Below, piece after piece: positions 42,702 through 51,621 of a stretch of 64,000 nucleotides of DNA. The notes under the pieces were generated by a model. It saw only the letters and a list, made by a program, of their open reading frames with translations. It did not search any database and was not told where the DNA came from. Position numbers and translations under genes: made by a program. The stretch is from an uncultured Mobiluncus sp. (lineage in GTDB: Bacteria; Actinomycetota; Actinomycetes; Actinomycetales; Actinomycetaceae): positions 1 through 64,000 of the forward strand of contig NZ_CABTWO010000009.1 of assembly GCF_902488535.1 (NCBI RefSeq), read 5' to 3'. Every line of letters starts with the position of its first letter. The stretch's first letter is position 1.

Positions 42702-43964
42702 TCATTCGGTAACGGCTACGCCGAGCTGCCGTTTGCCCTTCCGGAACAAGACGACCCCGCCGGGCAGCACATCAGCAGCGGTAACGACCCGGCTTTCGTC
42801 CTCGACTTTTTCATTATTCAGGTACGCGCCCCCGGAGGCGACAGTACGTTTTGCCGCCCCAATACCCTTTTCCAATCCCGAGTCCACCAACAGGTGCAAA
42901 ATATTGGTTTCGCCCAGCACGGCTTGGGTGCGCGGCAGGTCAGCAGTGGCCGCTACCAGGGTTTTCCCGTCTATCTCACGCAAGTCGCCACGTCCGAACA
43001 ATGCCGTCGAAGCGGCCTTTACCCGCTCGGTCTCATCCGCCCCATGCACCAGGGTGGTTACGGCTTCGGCCAAAGCCCGCTGGGCGGCACGCTTCCCCGG
43101 GTTTTGCTTCGTTTCGGTTTCCAACGCCTCGATTTCCTCGCGGCTCAGGAAAGTAAAGACTTTCAGCAGGTTGACCACGTCGGCATCCTCGGTGTTCAAC
43201 CAGAACTGGTAGAACGCGTAGGGGCTGAACATCTCCGGGTCGAGCCAAATCGCCCCGCCTTCGGATTTACCGAACTTGGTACCGTCAGACTTGGTAATCA
43301 GAGGCGTGGTCATCACGTGAACATCTTTGCCTTCAATCTTGCGAATCAGGTCCATGCCGCCAACCAGGTTGCCCCACTGGTCGTTACCCCCGGTTTCCAA
43401 CGTGACACCGTACTTGCGGTACAGCTGCAGGTAGTCATTGGCTTGCAGGATTTGGTAGGAAAATTCTGTAAAAGAAATGCCTTCTTCGCTCTTGAGCCGC
43501 CGCGCCACTGCGTCCTTGGACAGCATGGTGCCCATCCGAAAGTTCTTACCTAGGTCACGCAGCAAATCAATCGCGGACAGGGGCGCGGTCCACTCCAGAT
43601 TGTTGACCATTCGCGCCGGATTATCACCCTCGAAATCGAGGAAACGCTCGATTTGGTGCTGCAGACGATCCGCCCAACCCGCCACAGTTTCCTTGTCCTG
43701 CAGTTGGCGTTCCGAAGTCATGCGCGGGTCGCCAATCAAACCGGTCGCACCCCCAACCAAGGCGATGGGATGATGTCCCGCCAGCTGCAGATGGCGCATC
43801 ATGATGAGCTGCACCAAGTGTCCGTGATGCAAGGATGCTGCGGTGGGGTCGAAACCACAATAGAACGTGAGCGGACCTTCGTTCAAAGCCCGGCGCAACG
43901 CGTCCAAATCGGTGTGTTGCTTAATCAGGCCCCGCCAAGTCAGTTCGTCAATCAGATCGCTCAC
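42702..43964 (-). CDS. tyrS: Tyrosyl-tRNA synthetase
   Basis: A 420-residue class I aminoacyl-tRNA synthetase. The HIGH-type motif is LHHGHLVQL, the KMSKS-type motif is TKFGKSEGG, and YQILQANDYLQLYRKYG binds tyrosine; an S4 RNA-binding domain occupies the C-terminal 65 residues. I chose the GTG at 43964 because AAGGAAG precedes it at 6 bases; an in-frame TTG at 43979 would include that site. Transcribed as a single gene; no T-box was seen upstream. Confidence 0.96.
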   Translation of the reverse strand: MSDLIDELTWRGLIKQHTDLDALRRALNEGPLTFYCGFDPTAASLHHGHLVQLIMMRHLQLAGHHPIALVGGATGLIGDPRMTSERQLQDKETVAGWADRLQHQIERFLDFEGDNPARMVNNLEWTAPLSAIDLLRDLGKNFRMGTMLSKDAVARRLKSEEGISFTEFSYQILQANDYLQLYRKYGVTLETGGNDQWGNLVGGMDLIRKIEGKDVHVMTTPLITKSDGTKFGKSEGGAIWLDPEMFSPYAFYQFWLNTEDADVVNLLKVFTFLSREEIEALETETKQNPGKRAAQRALAEAVTTLVHGADETERVKAASTALFGRGDLREIDGKTLVAATADLPRTQAVLGETNILHLLVDSGLEKGIGAAKRTVASGGAYLNNEKVEDESRVVTAADVLPGGVVLFRKGKRQLGVAVTE

Positions 43965-44088
43965 GTTTACTTCCTTCAATAGTTCGTAGTCGTCGCGTTT
44001 TCACGCCCCTCTATGCTACCGGGTTTGCCGCGCACACAAAAAGGCCGGGGAACGGCTCGACGCACAAGCTCGGGGGATACACAGCTGA

Positions 44089-44114
44089 CCCCAGGAACAT
44101 CGCGGTTCCTGGGG
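44089..44114. terminator. Perfect 10-bp hairpin after AGCS gene
   Basis: CCCCAGGAAC (44089-44098) and GTTCCTGGGG (44105-44114) around a 6-base loop, 17 bases after the symporter stop. There is no T-tract on either strand, so it may stabilise the 3' end or act as a weak terminator. Confidence 0.5.
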
Positions 44115-44131
44115 CTAACTGATTGTTCAGA

Positions 44132-45682
44132 TTAGTCTCCGTGTTCCCAGGAAGTGGGGTCACTGGAAATGTTGCGTCCCTGCGCGATAGCTTCTTTCGT
44201 CCAAATATCGGTGGGAAGCTCACCAGGAAGGAACTTATTGTCAGTGGAACAGAACTGAATTTCGTCCTCACTCTTAGTTTCCAGTTGGTGCTGGTAATCC
44301 TTGAGAGCACCCAGAGCCCACTTGAACAGCAGGGTACAAGCCACCAAGTTCATGATGGCCATCAACCCCGCGGTCCAGTCGCCCAAGTTCCACACCATTT
44401 TCAAGGAAAGCACTGAGCCCAGGAACACCGCGATGATGGAAATCGCCTTGACGATCCAAGCGTTATTTTCGATACCCAGCAGGTATTTGATGTTGCCTTC
44501 GGAATAGCTAAAGTTACCCAGCAAAGTCGAGTAAACGAACATAAAGATGACGATGAGAATAATCGGTTTAGTCCAGGGACCCAACGCAGCTAGGGAATCA
44601 ACCGTGAGGGCCGCGCCGTCAGAGGGCTGTTCAGCCGCATTCGGATCATAGACGCCTCCGAGCAGCACGATGAAAGCAGTAGCGCTGCAGACCAAAATGG
44701 TGTCCACGAATACGCCGAGGGACTGAATCATTCCCTGCTTGACAGGGTGGGACACGGTGGCGGTTGCAGCCGCGTTCGGGGCGGAACCCATACCGGCTTC
44801 GTTTGAGAACAAGCCGCGCTTCGTGCCGTTCATCAAAGCTGCAAACAACCCACCTAAGGTGCCGCCTGCTACCGAGTTCACGCCGAAAGCGCCCTGGAAA
44901 ATCATGGCGAAAACTGTACCGAGTTGTCCGATATTCTCGATGATGACAATCAAAGCCAACGTCATGTAAATAACTGCCATCAGCGGAGCCAAGTACTCGG
45001 CGATACGCGCCACCGAACGAATCCCGGCAATAAAGAAAGGCGCGGTGATGGCTACCAGCAACAGCCCGGTGGCGTAGGTTGGCATTCCGAAGTTCGCTTT
45101 CGCTAAGCCGGCCAGGGTATTGGCCTGAATCAGCTGGAAAGTGAAAGCGTAGGTGAAGATGAGCAAAACCGCAAAAACAGAACCCCAGGCACGCGAACCG
45201 AGACCGCGCTCAATATAGAAAGCGGGGCCGCCGCGGAAAGTTCCATCAGGATTGCGGACCTTGAACATCTGCGCCAAGGTCGCCTCGATAAAAGCGCTGG
45301 CCATACCGACCAGAGCCACAATCCACATCCAAAAGATGGAGCCGGCACCGCCCAGGGTAATCGCGAGAGCTACCCCGGCAATGTTGCCGGTGCCGATACG
45401 GTCGGCCAACCCCACCGCGAAAGCCTGGAAAGAACTGATGCCTCCATGGGAGCCTTTTCGGGAACCCATCACGGTTTTCCACATTTTAGAAAACATGGTG
45501 AACTGGACAGCACCGGTGCGAATTGTCGCGTAGATTCCGAAACCGAGCAGTACCACAATCAGCACATAGCCAATGCTCATGCCATAAACGGTACCGAGGG
45601 CATTGGCCACGAGTTGATTAAATTTTTCGAAAGGTGAAAGCTCCTCGGGCTTCACCGGGACTATTGCTGGAAAAGGCAGCAT
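44132..45682 (-). CDS. Alanine/glycine:cation symporter (AGCS family)
   Basis: A 516-residue membrane protein with about eleven spans that takes up alanine or glycine with Na+ or H+. The AGCS signatures are GGISSFQAFAVGLADRIGTGNIAGVA and GGPAFYIERGLG, and NGTKRGLFSNEAGMGSAPNAAATA (read as separate conserved blocks). The C-terminal tail (about 60 residues) is hydrophilic. The AhpD-like gene lies just upstream in the same direction (8-base gap), so both may be one transcript. Confidence 0.93.
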   Translation of the reverse strand: MLPFPAIVPVKPEELSPFEKFNQLVANALGTVYGMSIGYVLIVVLLGFGIYATIRTGAVQFTMFSKMWKTVMGSRKGSHGGISSFQAFAVGLADRIGTGNIAGVALAITLGGAGSIFWMWIVALVGMASAFIEATLAQMFKVRNPDGTFRGGPAFYIERGLGSRAWGSVFAVLLIFTYAFTFQLIQANTLAGLAKANFGMPTYATGLLLVAITAPFFIAGIRSVARIAEYLAPLMAVIYMTLALIVIIENIGQLGTVFAMIFQGAFGVNSVAGGTLGGLFAALMNGTKRGLFSNEAGMGSAPNAAATATVSHPVKQGMIQSLGVFVDTILVCSATAFIVLLGGVYDPNAAEQPSDGAALTVDSLAALGPWTKPIILIVIFMFVYSTLLGNFSYSEGNIKYLLGIENNAWIVKAISIIAVFLGSVLSLKMVWNLGDWTAGLMAIMNLVACTLLFKWALGALKDYQHQLETKSEDEIQFCSTDNKFLPGELPTDIWTKEAIAQGRNISSDPTSWEHGD

Positions 45683-45690
45683 TTTTTCTC

Positions 45691-46179
45691 CTAACTGGAT
45701 ACTGGCAGATACTTGCGAATCGGGTGATGCGAAGCAATTGAAATCCTGTTGTTGGCATTAATCATGATGGCGCACCATTCGAGAGCAGCCACCTGAGCTT
45801 CGGTAAAGAATGTCTGCGCGCGCTCCCCCACGCTGGAGTTGCGCACTCCTTCGGGGAGCCTGGTTATGTGCTCAGTCAGCTCCAGTGCGGCCTTTTCTTG
45901 AGGGGTGAACAATTCCGTGTCTTCCCTCCAACTGGGCAACACATCAATCTGGAGTTGAGTTACACCGGCTTTTAGCGCCCGCGGCACGTGTACAGAAAGG
46001 CAAGTCCCACACCTATTCATCTGACTGGCACGTAGACAAACGAGTTCAATCAGACTAGCCGGTAGACCGACCTGCTCGTAAACGGGCTTGAGCCTACGAG
46101 TCACTTCCTCCATGGCAGCAGCGACTTCAGGAAAGGCTTTATCCAAGTACGGTACTCTCCGAGCGGATGTTTCTGTCAT
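45691..46179 (-). CDS. Carboxymuconolactone decarboxylase/AhpD-like protein
   Basis: A 162-residue AhpD-like protein. The redox motif is in QMNRCGTCLSVHVPRALKAG, a CxxC followed by the conserved histidine as in AhpD proteins that support peroxide removal. The ATG at 46179 follows AAAGGAAC; a longer frame upstream has no site. It lies between the OPT transporter (upstream, 41 bases) and the symporter (downstream, 8 bases), all in one direction, so an operon is possible. Confidence 0.88.
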   Translation of the reverse strand: MTETSARRVPYLDKAFPEVAAAMEEVTRRLKPVYEQVGLPASLIELVCLRASQMNRCGTCLSVHVPRALKAGVTQLQIDVLPSWREDTELFTPQEKAALELTEHITRLPEGVRNSSVGERAQTFFTEAQVAALEWCAIMINANNRISIASHHPIRKYLPVSS

Positions 46180-46220
46180 CGAGTTTGTTCCTTTCCGTAA
46201 ACCCACTTAGACAGGGTCGT

Positions 46221-48257
46221 TTAGGCTTTATCCGTGGAAGAATCGTTGATTTCTGAGGCTGGTGTCAGCGCGGACTCGCTGGATTTCTTCATGACCCAGC
46301 GGTAGGTAACGGCCAGCAAACCAACAAAAACGACCACTCCCACGACTTTTGCGACCGGCGCAAAAGAATCAGGAATGATTCCCAGGGCATCCGCGTTGCT
46401 GGTGGCTCCGATGATGCCGGCGTTGAGGATTCCGAATAGTGAATCGCCCACAATCATGCCGGTAGCCAGCAGCACCCCGAGACGCTTGGACTGTTCCGCC
46501 TTTTCTTGGCGTTGCGCCCAACGGTTGTAAATCCAGCCCACCAGGGCGCCCAGAGAGATGACCAGGGTGGTCGTGATGTTTAGGTACATGCCCATGCCCA
46601 CGGCGAGCGGAGCCAGGTTGAAACGACTGACGCGACCCATGATTTCATCAATGATGACGATGACGACACCAATCAAAGCCCCCAGACCGAACAGCTGCCA
46701 GTTCATGTCCCCGCCAAAAATTCCCTTGGCGATGGTGGACAGCAGGGTCGCTTGCGGAGCCTGCAGAGCGGTAGTCTCGTCCACGCCTTCCATCCCGGAG
46801 AAACCAAAGCTGGTCATCAGCAGCTGCAGGACCGGAGGAATCACCACCGAACCGAAAATAACCCCGATGATCAGCGCCACCTGCTGTTTCCACGGAGTAG
46901 CTCCGACCAGCTGGCCAGTTTTCAGGTCTTGGAGGTTATCGTTCGAGATGGTGGCGATGCCGAAGACGATTGCGGTCGTAAACAGCGCGTAGGCGGTCAG
47001 TTCGGTGGGGTGGGTCTGGCTGGTGTTGCCGGTCACCAACAGAATCAGCAGCGAAGCCGCAATAATCACGATGATGCCCACGCCAGAGATAGGAGAATTC
47101 GAGGCCCCAATCAGGCCCGCCATATAACCGCAGATACTGGCAATCAGCAAGCCCAGAACCAGCACAAACAGAATGCTGAGGATGATGAGTGCCGCGAGAT
47201 GGTGCGAGATAGGCGAATTCCGCAGGAAGTTCCACAACAGCAAGCCAATGGGAATCATGGACAGCAAGGTGATGCCAGCTACGTACTTGAAAGGAATGTC
47301 CTGTTCCGTGAGGGGAACCTGGTTTCCGGTTTCACGCAGTTTCGAGGATTTTAAGGAGTCCGCGATACCGCGCAGGATGGGCCCGATAATCTTTAGCAGG
47401 GTCCACACCGCAGCCACCGCCATGGCTCCGGCACCAATCATCCGCACGTCGTGGGCGAAAACCGTGCTGACCACATCACCGAGATCCTGACCGGCAACCT
47501 GACCTTGGGTCAGAATCGGCAGCAGAATCCCGTAAGAGAGCAGCAAACCAACCAGCATCGCGATGCCAACCGCGGGACCAACCAAGTGTCCTACTCCCAT
47601 CAAAGCCAAAGACAGTGAACCACCAATCATGGTGCCTCCGGCGCCAATCTTAAAGTTCAAGCTCAAGGACCCCGCGGCAGCTTTTAACGCCGTGAGCAGC
47701 GCCATTCCTGCGGAAGCCAGACCACCCCAGATAATCACCAGCAAACCGCGATGATTTTCCTCTGCGGAACCGCTTTCGTCCCCCACTTTCAACACTTCCG
47801 CGGCCGCTACCCCTTCCGGATAGGGCAGGTCGGAGCCGGTTACCAGGGCGCGACGCAGCGGGATTGAATACATCACGCCGAGAATGCCGCCGACCATGCA
47901 CACGGCGGTGGTCTCCCAGTAGGGGAAGCCAGACCAATATCCCACCATGACCAGGCCAGGAATCACGAAAATAATGGCCGAAAGGGTCCCGGCTGCTGAC
48001 GCGATGGTCTGGACGATATTGTTTTCCACGACCGTGTGGTCATGGAAGTAACGCAGGATGGCCATGGAAATCACGGCAGCAGGGATAGAAGTGGCGAAGG
48101 TTAAGCCGACTTTCAATCCGAGATACGCGTTAGCGGCGGTGAAAATCAGGGTGATTAATCCGCCGACAATAACGGCTCGGAAGGTTAACTCGCGGTAAGG
48201 ATGAGCGGACTGGGCTCCGGCATTGTTTGTCGCAGCGGCCGCAGGCTGATTTGACAA
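46221..48257 (-). CDS. Oligopeptide (OPT) family transporter
   Basis: A transporter of about 678 residues with some 15 membrane spans. The OPT pattern is clear: YRELTFRAVIVGGLITLIF, ANAYLGLKVGLTFATSIPAA, GSDLPYPEGVAAAEVLK and, near the C-terminus, GDSLFGILNAGIIGA. Bacterial OPT proteins import oligopeptides or metal-chelate complexes; the substrate here is unknown. The TTG at 48257 (SNQPAAA) follows AAGGCGAG and is preferred over an earlier in-frame TTG at 48281. Confidence 0.92.
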   Translation of the reverse strand: MSNQPAAAATNNAGAQSAHPYRELTFRAVIVGGLITLIFTAANAYLGLKVGLTFATSIPAAVISMAILRYFHDHTVVENNIVQTIASAAGTLSAIIFVIPGLVMVGYWSGFPYWETTAVCMVGGILGVMYSIPLRRALVTGSDLPYPEGVAAAEVLKVGDESGSAEENHRGLLVIIWGGLASAGMALLTALKAAAGSLSLNFKIGAGGTMIGGSLSLALMGVGHLVGPAVGIAMLVGLLLSYGILLPILTQGQVAGQDLGDVVSTVFAHDVRMIGAGAMAVAAVWTLLKIIGPILRGIADSLKSSKLRETGNQVPLTEQDIPFKYVAGITLLSMIPIGLLLWNFLRNSPISHHLAALIILSILFVLVLGLLIASICGYMAGLIGASNSPISGVGIIVIIAASLLILLVTGNTSQTHPTELTAYALFTTAIVFGIATISNDNLQDLKTGQLVGATPWKQQVALIIGVIFGSVVIPPVLQLLMTSFGFSGMEGVDETTALQAPQATLLSTIAKGIFGGDMNWQLFGLGALIGVVIVIIDEIMGRVSRFNLAPLAVGMGMYLNITTTLVISLGALVGWIYNRWAQRQEKAEQSKRLGVLLATGMIVGDSLFGILNAGIIGATSNADALGIIPDSFAPVAKVVGVVVFVGLLAVTYRWVMKKSSESALTPASEINDSSTDKA

Positions 48258-48512
48258 GGATTTCTCGCCTTCTCTATACAAATAGTTTCAGTTTTTGCCG
48301 CCCTCGGTAGGGCTAACAGCTTTTTACACGGGGTCTAAACTACCACTATCCTGACCTGTCACACTAAAACCCCTGCTTGAACTGGAAAAAGAAAAACCCA
48401 TTTTTCGCGCCACACCGCCGCAGCTCCCTTGTGAGCCCGAAACTCGAAACCGAGTGAGCTTCGTGTCACGCCTGGAGGTACCCGCAGCGGCGCGGGAGCA
48501 ATGTCGCGCTAT

Positions 48513-48929
48513 TTAGTTCTGCGTGATGCCGTAATGCCGTGCAATCGCGGTCAGAATCGGATAGTCGGCGGGCAACCAAGGCAAACTCTCGGAATGTTGA
48601 AGGTCGACCCATCGCAGGGACAGATGCGCCGCCCCGACCTGTGCCACGCTGTGCGGCGCGGGGACGCACAGGTACACGAACATCTGAAATCCCCCGTGAG
48701 CAGGCCAAGTTTCCTCCAAGCGCTCCCCCACGATAATTTCCGCTGACAGTTCCTCACGCAACTCCCGACGCAGGGCTTGTTCGGGAGTTTCTCCAGGTTC
48801 GGTCTTGCCACCGGGAAATTCAAAGAAACCCCGCCATTGTTCGGGATAAGAACGTTGCGCCCCCAGCACCTGTGTCGGCTGGCTGAGGTCGTCCACGATC
48901 GCTGCCGCGACCACTATCGGCTGAAACAC
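48513..48929 (-). CDS. Nudix hydrolase (MutT-like)
   Basis: A 138-residue Nudix protein. The Nudix box fits GGKTEPGETPEQALRRELREEL followed by SAEI, with all catalytic glutamates. An FFEFPGGK lead-in and WVDL near the end fit MutT-type 8-oxo-dGTPases that remove oxidised nucleotides, though other substrates are possible. Divergent from msrA, another oxidative-damage gene, with 80 bases between them. Confidence 0.9.
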   Translation of the reverse strand: MFQPIVVAAAIVDDLSQPTQVLGAQRSYPEQWRGFFEFPGGKTEPGETPEQALRRELREELSAEIIVGERLEETWPAHGGFQMFVYLCVPAPHSVAQVGAAHLSLRWVDLQHSESLPWLPADYPILTAIARHYGITQN

Positions 48930-49009
48930 GCTTTCGAGTCTAATAACTCTGTAGTCGGGAGAGAAACCCCGCCCAGGACAATCCCAGCGCGCGGTGACAC
49001 ACTAGGATT

Positions 49010-49630
49010 ATGGATTTTGGCTTTCAAAACAACCCTGAACCTGCCCTGCCCGGCGTCCACCCCGTGCTTAAGACCTCTCTGACCGGGCCGTGGCCCCAGC
49101 CTTACGAGGTTCTTTACGTGGCAATGGGGTGTTTTTGGGGAGTGGAACGCATTTATTGGAGCCAGCCCGGGGTTATCAACACGGCGGTAGGTTATCTGGG
49201 AGGTCACTGGCCACACCCCAGTTATGAAGATGTCTGTACAGGTCAAACCGGGCACGCCGAAACTACCCGGATAGTCTACGACCCGACCCGCACGAGCGCG
49301 GGGGACCTGCTGAAAGTGTTTTGGGAGAACCACGACCCCACTCAGGGCGAGCGGCAGGGCAACGACCGGGGCAGCCAGTACCGTTCGATGATTGTTTACA
49401 CCACTGCGCAACAGCGTCAGCTGGCTGAGCAATCCCGGCAAACTTTCGGGAAAACCCTTGCCCAGGCCGGTCGAGGGCCGATCACGACCGAGATTCTCAG
49501 CCTGGCCGCTGCCGGCGAGTTTTGGCTCGCGGAGCCATATCACCAGGCGTACCTGTTTCACCACCCCCACGGCTATTGCAATCACGGATTCAAGGGCTTT
49601 GTTTGCGAGACTCCACGGCTGACGAACTAG
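49010..49630 (+). CDS. msrA: Peptide methionine sulfoxide reductase A
   Basis: A 206-residue MsrA that reduces methionine-S-sulfoxide in proteins. The active-site block is AMGCFWGVERI, with TAVGYLGG, YEDVCTGQTGHAE, FWENHDPTQ and the late YCNHGF cysteine used as a recycling residue in some family members. No MsrB gene is adjacent. Start supported by TAGGAT; an extended N-terminus of about 35 residues precedes the core. Confidence 0.95.
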   Translation: MDFGFQNNPEPALPGVHPVLKTSLTGPWPQPYEVLYVAMGCFWGVERIYWSQPGVINTAVGYLGGHWPHPSYEDVCTGQTGHAETTRIVYDPTRTSAGDLLKVFWENHDPTQGERQGNDRGSQYRSMIVYTTAQQRQLAEQSRQTFGKTLAQAGRGPITTEILSLAAAGEFWLAEPYHQAYLFHHPHGYCNHGFKGFVCETPRLTN

Positions 49631-49674
49631 CCGGCACTCGCGTTTCAGCACCGGCACGCCGGATTTTAGGCAAC

Positions 49675-49700
49675 AAAAAAGCGGACATCGTTGTCCGCTT
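49675..49700 (-). terminator. Terminator of the 50-residue gene
   Basis: GCGGACA (49681-49687) and TGTCCGC (49692-49698) with a 4-base loop, followed on the minus strand by at least six T. It lies about 30 bases after the small gene's stop. Confidence 0.88.
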
Positions 49701-49732
49701 GCGTCGTCGCTGTTTTTTGGTTTCCGTCCCCC

Positions 49733-49885
49733 TTAACGGTCAGCCAAAATTTCTTGCGCCATGTTCACTCGATAGGCCTGGGCCATCACAGTGTCTGCGC
49801 ACATCTGGGGCGCCTCGCCGGAAATAACCTTCACGCTGGTGAAAGTTTTTGGGGCGGTCTTTAGCCAGTTCAATATGCTACTCAT
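49733..49885 (-). CDS. Unrecognised 50-residue protein
   Basis: A small protein starting MSSILNWLKTAPKTFTSVKV and ending AYRVNMAQEILADR. It has one cysteine, no signal peptide and no membrane span; the two ends could be amphipathic helices. The ATG at 49885 follows a full AAAGGAGGT site, there is a TATAAT promoter upstream and a perfect terminator downstream, so a dedicated transcript is well supported. The family is not recognised. It lies between msrA (convergent) and argH. It could be a small regulator or peptide; function unknown. Confidence 0.68.
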   Translation of the reverse strand: MSSILNWLKTAPKTFTSVKVISGEAPQMCADTVMAQAYRVNMAQEILADR

Positions 49886-49984
49886 AACCGTTGCACCTCC
49901 TTTGCTATCGCTCTGTACACGTCTCGGTGAGCCCTGTGCCCCACCTCTCGAGTCGGTCATCACCGATGTCCGCTCGATATTTTT

Positions 49985-50013
49985 ATTATACCTCGATTTA
50001 CATTTTATGTACA
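49985..50013 (-). promoter_or_regulatory. Promoter of the 50-residue gene
   Basis: A perfect TATAAT (complement 49985-49990) with TGTACA (complement 50008-50013) at 17-base spacing. The -35 region lies in TTTACATTTTATGTACA, an imperfect inverted repeat that could bind a regulator. The leader to the start codon is about 95 bases. Confidence 0.6.
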
Positions 50014-50106
50014 CTAAAGTTTAATTTGTCTACACAACGTGAACAATAAGCCAGAGCGCCGCTGGCCTCTCCCGGGGAGGCACTGTATCACCCCGACAGG
50101 GCAGAG

Positions 50107-51510
50107 TTAGCGCTGGAACGCTTGCAATTGCTGGCGGGCCGCCGCAATCTGTTCAGCCACGCGCTCCGGAGCGGTACCTCCCACCCCGCGGCGGGCCCGA
50201 ACCGAACCTGCAGCGGTCAGGACGTCGCGAACCTCAGGGGTCAGCAGCGGGTCAACCCCCGCAAAATCAGCATCGCTGAGGTCCTCCAGCCCAACGCCCC
50301 GCCCTTCTGCCAACGCCACACAGGCTCCCGACACTTCGTGAGCATGACGGAAAGGCATACCGCGTTTCACCAGCCATTCAGCCACATCGGTGGCGAGGGA
50401 GAAACCGGCGGTAGACAGCGTTTCCAGACGCTCATAGTGCAGGGTCATGGTGTCCACCATTCCGGTCACCGCCGGCAGCAGGACTTCCAGGGTGTCGATA
50501 GCGTCAAACACCGGTTCTTTGTCCTCCTGCAGGTCCCGGTCGTAAGCCAGCGGCAAGCCTTTCATCGTGGTCATTAGTCCAGTCAAGTCGCCAAGCAGAC
50601 GTCCCGCTTTGCCGCGAGCCAGTTCAGCCACATCCGGGTTCTTCTTTTGCGGCATAATGCTGGACCCGGTCGAATAGGAATCGTCCAACGTGACGTAGCC
50701 GAACTCAGCGGTGTTCCAGATAATGATTTCCTCCGCCAACCGCGACATATCCACCGCCACCTGGGTGAGGACATAGAGAAACTCCACCACCCCGTCTCGT
50801 GCAGCCGTGGCGTCAATAGAGTTCGGACATACCTGGGAAAAGCCCAGCTCACGGGCCACCAGTTCCGGGTCCAGCCCCAACGTATTGCCAGCGAGGGCTC
50901 CGCCCCCGTATGGGGAGGCGTCATTGCGCTTTTGCCAGTCCCGCAAACGTTCCAAGTTGCGCAGCTGGGGCCAAAAGTGCGCCATCAGCTGGTGCGCCAC
51001 CAGCACCGGCTGGGCGTGCTGCATATGCGTTCGACCAGGCATGATATGGGTTCCGGCACGGTCGGCCTGGGACAAAATCGCCTGGCAAAGCGCCGTTATC
51101 AGCCCTTGCAGGTGGGTGGCGGCGTCGCGCAGGTACATCCGCACGAGGGTGGCAATCTGGTCATTGCGGGAGCGTCCCGCCCGCAGTTTTCCGCCCAGTT
51201 GCGGTCCGGCGTAGTCTTCCTGCAGCAATCCGCGTTCCAGGGCGGTATGAACGTCCTCGTCATCGGGGGAAAAGGTGAAAGTTCCGTCAGCCACATCCGC
51301 CCGCAGACGGCGCAGGGCAGCGCTCAAGTCGGCGTATTCCGACTCGGTCAACAGACCCGCCGCCCGCAGCGCCTGGGCATGAGCCAAAGAGCCCTGTAAG
51401 TCGTAATCTGCTAAACGCCAATCAAACTGGGTCGACACCGACAGTGCCGCCAACGCTTGGGCAGGTCCGCCCTGGAATCTGCCGCCCCACAGGGCCAACT
51501 TTTCACTCAT
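50107..51510 (-). CDS. argH: Argininosuccinate lyase
   Basis: A 467-residue enzyme cleaving argininosuccinate to arginine and fumarate, the last step of arginine synthesis. The superfamily signature is GSSIMPQKKNPD; LWGGRFQGG and HTHMQHAQPV are also conserved. The ATG at 51510 follows AAAGGAG. Last gene of the arg operon, 111 bases after argG across a large hairpin. Confidence 0.97.
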   Translation of the reverse strand: MSEKLALWGGRFQGGPAQALAALSVSTQFDWRLADYDLQGSLAHAQALRAAGLLTESEYADLSAALRRLRADVADGTFTFSPDDEDVHTALERGLLQEDYAGPQLGGKLRAGRSRNDQIATLVRMYLRDAATHLQGLITALCQAILSQADRAGTHIMPGRTHMQHAQPVLVAHQLMAHFWPQLRNLERLRDWQKRNDASPYGGGALAGNTLGLDPELVARELGFSQVCPNSIDATAARDGVVEFLYVLTQVAVDMSRLAEEIIIWNTAEFGYVTLDDSYSTGSSIMPQKKNPDVAELARGKAGRLLGDLTGLMTTMKGLPLAYDRDLQEDKEPVFDAIDTLEVLLPAVTGMVDTMTLHYERLETLSTAGFSLATDVAEWLVKRGMPFRHAHEVSGACVALAEGRGVGLEDLSDADFAGVDPLLTPEVRDVLTAAGSVRARRGVGGTAPERVAEQIAAARQQLQAFQR

Positions 51511-51533
51511 GTTTGCTCCTTTTTCTCTCAACG

Positions 51534-51586
51534 CCACAGTACCACCGGCAGCCAAACCGAATGGCTCGGCTGCCGGGGAACTGTGG
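51534..51586 (-). promoter_or_regulatory. Large hairpin in the argG-argH gap
   Basis: CGGCAGCC (51546-51553) pairs with GGCTGCCG (51568-51575), and outside it CCACAGT (51534-51540) pairs with ACTGTGG (51580-51586). The structure ends just upstream of the argH ribosome site. No T-tract follows, so it may be a processing or expression-balancing element. Confidence 0.55.
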
Positions 51587-51621
51587 AGAGGCTGCGACTC
51601 GAAAAGCCCGGACGCTGACCT

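Noticed and set aside
42687..43553. 288-codon plus-strand frame opposite tyrS
   Set aside because: Antisense to tyrS with no ribosome site and no motifs.
48914..49657. 247-codon minus-strand frame opposite msrA
   Set aside because: Antisense to msrA; the convincing gene there is on the plus strand.
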